Assembly (NCBI GenBank): GCA_003641425.1
Contig: QNAH01000059.1
Location: forward strand, 1-10,765
Length of the DNA stretch: 10,765 nt
Source of the DNA: Candidatus Zixiibacteriota bacterium
Lineage (GTDB): Bacteria; Zixibacteria; MSB-5A5; GN15; PGXB01
Direction: 5' to 3'
Shown piece by piece: positions 1 to 5,690 of the stretch. Every line of letters starts with the position of its first letter. Position 1 is the first letter of the stretch. A program made the translations under genes and the position numbers. The notes beneath the pieces are model-generated. The model was not told where the DNA came from. It did not search any database and was given only the letters and a program-made list of their open reading frames with translations.

Positions 1-1
1 C

Positions 2-808
2 GAGGTCGATGAGAGATTCCCGAGGATCCGGGATATCGATGACAGCACGTATATTGCCACCTATATCAGCGGCAACAATCTGTATTATGTGCTTAGTAGA
101 GATGCCGGTCTGACCTGGGATGCACCAATACAGCTGAATGACGCGGACCAAATCGTGGTCGCCGGATACAGGTCGGTCGATATTTCCGAATCCGACGGTT
201 ACAACGTCAAGGTCACCTACGAATATATCGCGGCCGGAAGGGGCGATATTATTTATGTCGATATCAAGGATCTTATGATATACGAGTTCCTGGATGCCGA
301 TGGTGATGGAATTATTGACGAGGAAGACAATTGCCCGGGTGTTTATAATGATGATCAGGCCAATTCCGATGCTGACACTTATGGTGATGCCTGTGATAAC
401 TGCCCGAATGCCGACAACGAAGATCAGCTCGACACCGATACTGATACTGTCGGTGATGTCTGCGATAATTGTCCTAATGATGCTAATCAGAATCAGGACG
501 ATGGCGATAGCGATACGGTCGGCGATGTCTGCGACAACTGTCCTGACGATCCGAATACGGATCAGACGGACACTGACGGTGACAATATCGGTGATGTCTG
601 CGACTGGATATGCGGTGACGCCAATGCCAGCGGGAATTTGAATGTCCTGGATATTTCCTACATTATCAATTTCCTTTACAAAAACGGGCCGGCTCCGGAT
701 CCGCTTGAAAAGGCTGACGTTGATCACTCCGGCGCCAATAACATCCTGGATGTTTCCTATCTGGTAAATTACCTTTATCGCGGCGGACCAGCACCCAATT
801 GCCCGTAA
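2..808 (+). CDS. C-terminal part of a secreted protein: BNR/Asp-box, thrombospondin type 3 repeats, dockerin
   Basis: The reading frame is open from the left edge, so the start is outside the window; 268 codons are visible. Residues 32-39 read SRDAGLTW, a good Asp-box (SxDxGxTW) of BNR or sialidase-like beta-propellers. Four Asp/Cys-rich thrombospondin type 3 units follow (residues 109-200), which in this family bind calcium and form a stiff stalk. The end (about residues 204-268) is a two-repeat dockerin-like module with loops DANASGNLNVLD and DVDHSGANNILD, each followed by an NxLYxxGPAP helix. Both loops have Ser where canonical dockerins have Asp at position 5, so calcium affinity may be altered. 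A secreted or cell-surface role is inferred from the domains; the signal peptide is not visible. The ligand or substrate is unknown. A terminator follows, and nothing links the protein to the sulfur genes. Confidence 0.88.
   Translation, partial: EVDERFPRIRDIDDSTYIATYISGNNLYYVLSRDAGLTWDAPIQLNDADQIVVAGYRSVDISESDGYNVKVTYEYIAAGRGDIIYVDIKDLMIYEFLDADGDGIIDEEDNCPGVYNDDQANSDADTYGDACDNCPNADNEDQLDTDTDTVGDVCDNCPNDANQNQDDGDSDTVGDVCDNCPDDPNTDQTDTDGDNIGDVCDWICGDANASGNLNVLDISYIINFLYKNGPAPDPLEKADVDHSGANNILDVSYLVNYLYRGGPAPNCP
326..601 (+). repeat. Four tandem 69-bp units encoding thrombospondin type 3 repeats
   Basis: Four in-frame units of exactly 23 codons begin at 326, 395, 464 and 533. Each starts with Asp-Asn-Cys-Pro and ends with Gly-Asp-(Ala/Val)-Cys. 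The Asp and Cys positions are kept while the middle of each unit varies, so this is a protein-level repeat rather than a recent DNA duplication. Family knowledge: such units bind Ca2+ through the Asp residues and pair cysteines between neighbouring units. Confidence 0.9.
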
Positions 809-830
809 GTACATATATCAAGACAAAATC

Positions 831-858
831 AAGGGATGGCTGATGCCATCCCTTTTGT
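831..858 (+). terminator. Rho-independent terminator after the dockerin protein
   Basis: A perfect 10-bp stem (AAGGGATGGC at 831-840, GCCATCCCTT at 845-854) closes a 4-nt loop and runs into a short T-rich stretch. It lies 22 nt after the stop codon at 806-808. The T tract is short and broken by a G, but stem and position are convincing. Confidence 0.82.
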
Positions 859-998
859 ATTATAATATTCCGGCGAGATGATAATCTTTGACAATAAGAT
901 CTTGTCTAATAGTCGATTTATAATTTCACTATAACGACTCGCCTGTTAAAGGAGAATGTCCGGATTTTATTAATAAAATGACCTGATGCGCACTAATC

Positions 999-1286
999 AT
1001 GAGAATTACCCAAATACTACTTTTAATATTAATGCCAATGTTGATATCAATTGATGTTTTGGCCGAAAAAACCCGCGAAGACGAGTTCCTTCCGATTTAC
1101 CTGACACCTGATGAGATGCTCCGGCTTGATGAGATATGCTTTGTCAATTATCTCTACAAAGGAGGTCCCCCTCCCGTGGTAGCAGAACTGGCCGATGTTG
1201 ATGGTAACGGCAGTATCAATATACTTGATGCCTCTTACCTGATTCAGTACCTGTACAAATTCGGGCCGCCGCCGCCTTGTGAATAA
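999..1286 (+). CDS. 95-aa secreted mini-protein with incomplete dockerin (possible gene remnant)
   Basis: Residues 1-22 form a typical signal peptide (MRIT, a hydrophobic stretch, then VLA before EKT), so export is likely. After about 25 residues without a recognisable motif comes a dockerin-like end: the tail of a first repeat (FVNYLYKGGPPP), then a complete second repeat with loop DVDGNGSINILD and the end YLIQYLYKFGPPPPCE. The first repeat lacks its calcium loop, roughly 15 residues compared with the neighbour at 2-808. That suggests an internal deletion or a recombination scar between dockerin genes. The start is the only ATG giving a signal peptide, but no ribosome site sits close to it; the nearest AGGAG (950-954) is about 45 nt upstream. 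It may be a real small surface protein or a decaying remnant. No function can be assigned. Confidence 0.5.
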   Translation: MRITQILLLILMPMLISIDVLAEKTREDEFLPIYLTPDEMLRLDEICFVNYLYKGGPPPVVAELADVDGNGSINILDASYLIQYLYKFGPPPPCE

Positions 1287-1523
1287 CCTGAGCAGAGGAA
1301 TAAATAATGCGATGAGGGGATAAAATTGTCCGCTCATTTTATTTCAGGTGTTTTGGCGAAATTATTTTAATCAATTCAGGACATTTTCTCCAGTCTTTTG
1401 CGAAATCCCCCTAGTTCCTTTTTTCACAAGTAGATAGCCGAGATTTTCGATAACCTCACAATCCCCTCTTCTTTAAATCTTTGGTAAAAATAAAGTCTGG
1501 ACGACTTTGTTTTTGTTTATCTC

Positions 1524-1558
1524 TTGACAAACCGTATATTGATTTATTAATTTACTAT
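1524..1558 (+). promoter_or_regulatory. Candidate promoter of qmoAB
   Basis: A perfect -35 hexamer TTGACA lies at 1524-1529. The -10 is unclear: TTAATT (1547-1552, 17-nt spacer) and TAATTT (1548-1553) are weak, while TACTAT (1553-1558) matches better but is 23 nt away. The position, about 160 nt before the qmoA start, is plausible. The sigma factor is unknown, so the -10 assignment is uncertain. Confidence 0.4.
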
Positions 1559-1605
1559 TCTAAAGAGAGTTAGACAGGGATAGCTTTATATTTTTTTGAA
1601 CTGGT

Positions 1606-1623
1606 TTGTGAAAATTTTAACAA
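1606..1623. promoter_or_regulatory. Rex/CRP-like operator palindrome in the qmoA leader
   Basis: TTGTGAAAATTTTAACAA is an 18-bp palindrome with one mismatched pair. It contains a perfect TTGTGAA half-site and resembles the Rex operator (TTGTGAAnnnnTTCACAA); the CRP/FNR pattern TGTGA-N6-TCACA overlaps that consensus, so sequence alone cannot say which protein binds. It lies just downstream of the candidate promoter, where a repressor would block transcription. Rex is a NADH/NAD+-sensing repressor known to act on sulfate-reduction genes in Desulfovibrio. Confidence 0.5.
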
Positions 1624-1644
1624 GCACCATATATTTCTGGTTAG

Positions 1645-1675
1645 ACTGCCCGACCTTTGCATAACACCGGGCAGT
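1645..1675 (+). promoter_or_regulatory. Leader hairpin next to the qmoA ribosome site
   Basis: ACTGCCCG (1645-1652) and CGGGCAGT (1668-1675) are perfect complements around a 15-nt loop. The right arm ends two bases before the GGAGG ribosome site at 1678-1682. Without a T tail it is not a terminator. It could stabilise the transcript or modulate ribosome access, but that is inference. Confidence 0.45.
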
Positions 1676-1690
1676 TTGGAGGACTAAAAA

Positions 1691-2968
1691 ATGGCCGAAT
1701 TTGAACCCGATGAAAGCCAGATAAGGGCCGAAACCCTTGTGGTCGGCGGTGGAATTGCCGGCATGACGGTTGCCATCGAAACCGCTGAGCTCGGGAAGCA
1801 TGTTATTCTGGCGGAAAAGTTACCAAGTATCGGCGGACGGGTAGCGGCAATGCATCAATATTTTCCTAAACTGTGCCCGCCGACCTGCGGCATAGAAATC
1901 AATCTCAAGCGGATCAGACAGAATCCTTACATAAGGGTCCTGACCCTGGCCGAAATCGGCAAAATCTCCGGATCGCCGGGCGATTACGAAGTGGAGATCA
2001 CTCTCAAACCGCGTTATGTCAATGATAAGTGCACTGCCTGCGGCGATTGCGAAAAAGTCTGTGAAATCGAGCGCGATAACGAATTCAACTATGGACTGGA
2101 TAAGTCGAAAGCTATTTATATCCCCCATCTCATGGCCTACCCTCCGCGCTATGTTGTCGATCCGGAATACGCCTCCGACGAAAGAATGAAAAAGTGTGTC
2201 GAAGCCTGCAAGTATGATGCAATCGAACTGGACATGCAGCCAAGAACTGTGACCGCCAAAGTCAAAGCAGTTGTCTGGGCAACCGGTTGGAGACCATACG
2301 ACGCCACCAAGATCGATAACCTTGGGTTTGGAAGATTCAAGAATGTCATCACCAATGTTATCATGGAAAGAATGGCTTCGGTCAACGGTCCGACCTCGGG
2401 AAAAATAATCCGCCCTTCGGATCAGAAAGAAATTACCAAAATCGGTTTTGTGCAGTGTGCCGGCTCCCGGGATGAAAATCATCTCCCCTACTGCTCGGCC
2501 GTTTGCTGTTTGGCCTCGATGAAACATGCGACTTATATCAGGGAACTGTATCCTGATGCCGAGGTCCATATGTTTTATATCGATGTCCGATCACCGGGCC
2601 GGCTTGAAGATTTCTATGTGAAAATGCAGGAAGACGAGAAATTCCATTTCCATCGCGGTAAAGTGGCCAAGATCGAAGAGAACCCGGCCAATCAAAACCT
2701 GGTTCTGCATGCCGAGAACACTCTTACCGGTCAAATAACGACGACGGAAGTCGATCTGGCGGTACTTGCTACCGGTATGGTTCCGAATACGGCCGATGAA
2801 GCACCGCCGCTGGAGACGCCGCTCGATGACTTTGGTTTTATTGTTCCTGATACAGGCAAGGGTGTGCTGGGAACCGGGTCGGCTGTCCGGCCAATGGAGG
2901 TTTCCGCCTCCATCCAGGATGCCACCGGCACGGCTTTGAAAGCATTAAATATCGGGACAAGGAGGTAA
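1691..2968 (+). CDS. qmoA: QmoA, HdrA-like flavin/Fe-S subunit of the quinone-interacting oxidoreductase
   Basis: QmoA is a cytoplasmic FAD/Fe-S protein related to heterodisulfide reductase HdrA. In sulfate reducers the Qmo complex links the menaquinone pool to APS reductase. The 425-aa length fits the family. Residues 16-24 form the dinucleotide-binding glycine motif (VVGGGIAG). YFPKLCPPTCGIEIN around residues 57-71, with C62 and C66, is characteristic of QmoA. A ferredoxin-type C114-x2-C117-x2-C120-x3-C124 follows, then C169 and C173. C256 (FVQCAGSRDENHLPYC) and C268/C272/C273 form the HdrA-like cysteine block, and VLATGMVPNTAD near the end is a second flavoprotein signature. The ATG has a strong site (GGAGG, 8-nt spacing). 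The stop codon overlaps the qmoB ribosome site, so the two genes are co-transcribed. Generic HdrA is the alternative, but the motif spacing favours QmoA. Confidence 0.94.
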   Translation: MAEFEPDESQIRAETLVVGGGIAGMTVAIETAELGKHVILAEKLPSIGGRVAAMHQYFPKLCPPTCGIEINLKRIRQNPYIRVLTLAEIGKISGSPGDYEVEITLKPRYVNDKCTACGDCEKVCEIERDNEFNYGLDKSKAIYIPHLMAYPPRYVVDPEYASDERMKKCVEACKYDAIELDMQPRTVTAKVKAVVWATGWRPYDATKIDNLGFGRFKNVITNVIMERMASVNGPTSGKIIRPSDQKEITKIGFVQCAGSRDENHLPYCSAVCCLASMKHATYIRELYPDAEVHMFYIDVRSPGRLEDFYVKMQEDEKFHFHRGKVAKIEENPANQNLVLHAENTLTGQITTTEVDLAVLATGMVPNTADEAPPLETPLDDFGFIVPDTGKGVLGTGSAVRPMEVSASIQDATGTALKALNIGTRR

Positions 2969-2971
2969 GTG

Positions 2972-5218
2972 ATGGATCCGAAAATCGGTGTTTATATATG
3001 TAAAGGTTGCGAGATAGGCCGGAGTCTCGATATAGATCAGTTAATAAAAGAAGCTGAGGCCGGGAAACATCCGGTCTGCAAAACTCATGATTGCCTCTGC
3101 AGTAAAGAAGCGGTGAATATGATCCGTCAAGATATCGAGGGCGAGGGGCTGAACCGGATCGTAGTCGCCGCCTGCTCCAATCGTGTCTTCCCGGAATTGT
3201 TCGATTTCGGCAAGAATGTCCTGACCGACCGGGTCAATCTTCGCGAGCAAGTTGTCTGGTCTCATACTCCCAATGACGAAGACACTCAGATGCTGGCCGA
3301 GGATTGCCTCCGAATGGGTATTGCCAAAGTCAAACATGGCGAACCGCCGGAACCGTATACCGAGGAAACAAGCAAGGATATTATGGTGGTCGGCGGTGGC
3401 ATAACCGGCATGACGGCCGCAAAAGCGGCCGCTGAGGCGGGCTATAAAGTCTTTTTGGTTGAAAAAGAGACGCATCTTGGCGGATGGGCCACCAAATTCA
3501 AAAAGACTTTTCCAAAACATCCTCCCTATCAGCAGCTCGAAGATACCACCCATACCGAGTTGATTGAGGAAATTAGTAAAAACGATAATATTACTATTCA
3601 CACATCGACAGTCATAGACAAAACCTCCGGTCAGCCCGGAAAATTCGAGGTGACTGTTTCAAGCAATGGTCAAAAGAGCACATTCATGGTCGGTTCGATT
3701 GTCCAGGCCACCGGATGGGTTCCTTATGACCCGGAAAAGCTCGGTCACTGGGGATACGGCATTTCGCCGGATATTGTTACCAATGTCCAGATGGAAGAAA
3801 TGGTCAACAACGGCGGGATCAAACGTCCTTCCGACGGTAAACCTGTGGAGAGTATCGCCTTTCTGCAGTGTGCCGGTTCACGCGATCAGGACCATCTCCC
3901 CTACTGTTCGGCGGTATGTTGCCGGGTCTCGCTTAAACAGGCCAGGTATGTCAGGGAACAGTATCCCGATGCCAAAATCTATATCATCTATAAAGATATT
4001 CGGACTCCTCAGCAGTATGAGATGTTTTATGCTTATGCGCAGGAGGATGAAGGGCTTTTCCTGACCAAGGGTGAGATCGCCGGTGTCGCCAAAGATGATG
4101 ACGGTAAAATTGTTGTCGATGTCGAAGAAACTTTGCTGGGCGAGGATATCAAAATCAAAACCGACATGGTTGTACTCGCTACGGGAATGGTGCCGACAAC
4201 CAAGGTTCCAGACGAGATATTGGAAGAACATCAGCAGGCTCTTGAAGAAACCAAAGAGGAAGAAGAGGCTAAAACCGATGACGGCAAAAAGGCCGCCGAA
4301 GCGGCTGAACCAGGGGCCAAAATACTAAACCTGACATATCGACAGGGAACGGATCTGCCGACCCTGAAATATGGCTTCCCGGATTCGCACTTTATCTGCT
4401 TCCCGTATGAAACCCGGAGAACCGGCATCTACGCCGCCGGTGCGGTTCGTGCCCCCATGGATTTCGCCTCCGGGGCCAACGATGCCTATGGCGCCGCAAT
4501 GAAGGCCATTCAGTCAGTCGAAGCGGTTGGTGTGGGTGCCTCGGTCCACCCCAGAGTCGGTGATATAAGCTTCCCTGATTTCTTCATGCAACGGTGCACG
4601 CAGTGTAAACGTTGTACCGAGGAATGTCCATTCGGAACCCTGGATGAAGACGACAAGGGAACACCGCTTCCGAATCCTTTCCGCTGTCGGCGTTGCGGTA
4701 TCTGCCTCGGAGCCTGCCCGGAAAGAATCATCTCTTTCAAGAACTATAATATCAACCAGATTTCTCAGATAATCAAGTCGATCAATGTTCCGGATGAATT
4801 CGAGGAAAAACCGCGCATCCTTGCTTTTATCTGCGAGAATGACGCCCTTCCATCGGTGGATATGGCAGGTTTGAAACGGCTTCAGTATAACCCCTATATC
4901 CGGATCATTCCGCTCAGATGCCTGGGCTCGATGAACTCAATCTGGGTCGGCGATGCACTTTCAAGCGGTTTTGACGGTGTATTGCTGATTGGATGTAAAA
5001 AAGGCGATGATTATCAATGCCATTTCATCCGGGGCAGCGAACTGGCCAACACCCGCATGGATAATGTCAGGGAAAAGCTCACACAGCTTGTTCTTGAAGA
5101 AGAGCGAGTCCAATTACATGAATTGGCGATATCGGATTATGATAAGATTCCGAAGATTTTCGATGATTTCCTTGAGGTTATCGAAACAGTCGGCCCCAAT
5201 CCATATAAAGACATGTAG
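2972..5218 (+). CDS. qmoB: QmoB, HdrA-like flavoprotein with two [4Fe-4S] clusters and an MvhD domain
   Basis: This 748-aa protein is the partner of QmoA. In order: an HdrA-type N-terminus with C10 and C13 (about residues 1-120), an FAD glycine motif VVGGGITG (139-146), and the CAGSRDQDHLPYCSAVCC block from C300. An acidic Lys/Glu-rich insert follows (about 414-450). Then come two ferredoxin motifs, C542-x2-C545-x2-C548-x3-C552 and C572-x2-C575-x2-C578-x3-C582. The C-terminal MvhD-like domain (about 614-748) has C621, C650, C675 and C683, the set that binds a [2Fe-2S] cluster in MvhD. The architecture is that of QmoB, an HdrA-MvhD fusion. I chose ATG 2972 over the adjacent GTG 2969 because AAGGAGGT (2959-2966) is then 5 nt away. 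A terminator follows, and neither the membrane subunit qmoC nor the hdrBC substitute is present. Confidence 0.94.
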   Translation: MDPKIGVYICKGCEIGRSLDIDQLIKEAEAGKHPVCKTHDCLCSKEAVNMIRQDIEGEGLNRIVVAACSNRVFPELFDFGKNVLTDRVNLREQVVWSHTPNDEDTQMLAEDCLRMGIAKVKHGEPPEPYTEETSKDIMVVGGGITGMTAAKAAAEAGYKVFLVEKETHLGGWATKFKKTFPKHPPYQQLEDTTHTELIEEISKNDNITIHTSTVIDKTSGQPGKFEVTVSSNGQKSTFMVGSIVQATGWVPYDPEKLGHWGYGISPDIVTNVQMEEMVNNGGIKRPSDGKPVESIAFLQCAGSRDQDHLPYCSAVCCRVSLKQARYVREQYPDAKIYIIYKDIRTPQQYEMFYAYAQEDEGLFLTKGEIAGVAKDDDGKIVVDVEETLLGEDIKIKTDMVVLATGMVPTTKVPDEILEEHQQALEETKEEEEAKTDDGKKAAEAAEPGAKILNLTYRQGTDLPTLKYGFPDSHFICFPYETRRTGIYAAGAVRAPMDFASGANDAYGAAMKAIQSVEAVGVGASVHPRVGDISFPDFFMQRCTQCKRCTEECPFGTLDEDDKGTPLPNPFRCRRCGICLGACPERIISFKNYNINQISQIIKSINVPDEFEEKPRILAFICENDALPSVDMAGLKRLQYNPYIRIIPLRCLGSMNSIWVGDALSSGFDGVLLIGCKKGDDYQCHFIRGSELANTRMDNVREKLTQLVLEEERVQLHELAISDYDKIPKIFDDFLEVIETVGPNPYKDM

Positions 5219-5239
5219 GACTACGACCTGCGATAGACC

Positions 5240-5271
5240 AAGGCCTCCAATTAAAAGATGGAGGCCTTTTT
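5240..5271 (+). terminator. Rho-independent terminator of qmoAB
   Basis: A perfect 10-bp G+C-rich stem (AAGGCCTCCA 5240-5249, TGGAGGCCTT 5259-5268) has a 9-nt loop, and its T run extends through 5271. It lies 22 nt after the qmoB stop, so qmoAB appears to be a closed transcription unit separate from dsr. Confidence 0.9.
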
Positions 5272-5289
5272 AAAAATTCACGAAAATCC

Positions 5290-5307
5290 TTGATACGAAT
5301 TTCACAA
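5290..5307. promoter_or_regulatory. Rex-like site, distal, upstream of dsrA
   Basis: TTGATACGAATTTCACAA matches 11 of the 14 fixed positions of TTGTGAAnnnnTTCACAA, with a perfect right half-site. It is about 200 nt upstream of the promoter candidate, so it could only be an auxiliary site. It may be a chance match in AT-rich DNA. Confidence 0.3.
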
Positions 5308-5474
5308 ATCATTTTGCGAAAATATATAAATTGGCGTAAATAATAATATTTAATAAATTCTGCCGATTCTTTCTGAAATCCCGGATAAAATCCTTATCTT
5401 ATTGTATCTCTTCTCATTAGATGTATTATTTTTAATCGATGCAGGACAAATTGAAGCTTATATTTATGAAGAGA

Positions 5475-5492
5475 TAATGAAATTTTTCACAA
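5475..5492. promoter_or_regulatory. Rex-like operator just upstream of the dsrA promoter
   Basis: TAATGAAATTTTTCACAA matches 12 of 14 fixed positions of TTGTGAAnnnnTTCACAA, with the right half perfect and TGAA/TTCA arms in symmetry. It ends 7 nt before the -35-like TTGACT at 5500. The same half-site appears before qmoA, so one regulator could govern both units. Confidence 0.42.
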
Positions 5493-5499
5493 AATATAC

Positions 5500-5528
5500 T
5501 TGACTACCAATTGAAAATTGCTTAGTTT
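5500..5528 (+). promoter_or_regulatory. Candidate promoter of the dsr operon
   Basis: TTGACT (5500-5505) is followed after 17 nt by TAGTTT (5523-5528), inside a TTAGTTTG that also resembles the TAnnTTTG element of Bacteroidetes promoters. This would give a leader of roughly 155 nt before dsrA. The -10 match to the standard consensus is poor. Confidence 0.38.
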
Positions 5529-5561
5529 GGTCGATAGTGGGATAGTAGCATTTAGTGTGAT

Positions 5562-5582
5562 CCGGGCTGTTTGACAGCACGG
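5562..5582 (+). promoter_or_regulatory. First hairpin of the dsrA leader
   Basis: CCGGGCTGT (5562-5570) pairs with ACAGCACGG (5574-5582) at eight of nine positions around a TTG loop. No T tract follows, so it does not look like a terminator. Within an AT-rich gap it stands out as a compact, G+C-rich structure. Confidence 0.48.
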
Positions 5583-5584
5583 GC

Positions 5585-5635
5585 AAACCGGAAAAATATA
5601 TTGATAACAGATATTTTTGGACAACCAGCCGGTTT
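5585..5635 (+). promoter_or_regulatory. Second, nested hairpin of the dsrA leader
   Basis: Two stacked inverted repeats form one extended arm. The outer pair is AAACCGG (5585-5591) with CCGGTTT (5629-5635). The inner pair is AAAAATAT (5592-5599) with ATATTTTT (5611-5618). The left arms are contiguous; the right arms are separated by a 10-nt bulge (5619-5628). It ends 45 nt before the dsrA ribosome site. I recognise no known riboswitch. Confidence 0.45.
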
Positions 5636-5690
5636 TATCTTGATTATGAACTTTAAACAAGCGTGGACCATAATAAATTAAGGAGTGAAA

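Larger units (their letters stand above)
1287..1690. other. 404-nt AT-rich gap before qmoA; control region, no gene seen
   Basis: I see no coding sequence here. The left part holds a short inverted repeat (ATAAAAT 1320-1326, ATTTTAT 1336-1342, flanked by CCTGA/TCAGG) with no T tail, so not a clear terminator. A perfect TTCACAA half-site sits at 1423-1429. The right part holds the promoter candidate, the Rex/CRP-like palindrome and the leader hairpin listed separately. Confidence 0.7.
5219..5690. other. 472-nt gap between qmoB and dsrA: terminator, operators, promoter, structured leader
   Basis: No coding sequence is visible. The left end carries the qmoB terminator. The middle is very AT-rich, with two Rex-like sites and a promoter candidate. 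The right 130 nt is a hairpin-rich leader running to the dsrA ribosome site. Each element is listed separately. Confidence 0.75.

Noticed and set aside
326..601. Regular 69-bp repeats considered as a CRISPR or satellite array
   Set aside because: The period is an exact codon multiple, the frame is open throughout, and conservation is at the Asp/Cys protein level.
294..641. Met/Ile-rich open frame overlapping the thrombospondin repeats in another frame
   Set aside because: It arises from reading the repeated Asp codons out of frame.
888..924. TTGACA (888-893) and TATAAT (919-924) as a promoter for the mini-dockerin gene
   Set aside because: The 25-nt spacing is too long for a standard promoter. 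TTGTCT (902-907) is too close to TATAAT to serve instead.
1820..2569. Open frame of 249 codons on the - strand opposite qmoA
   Set aside because: It is the antisense shadow of qmoA with an unconvincing composition.
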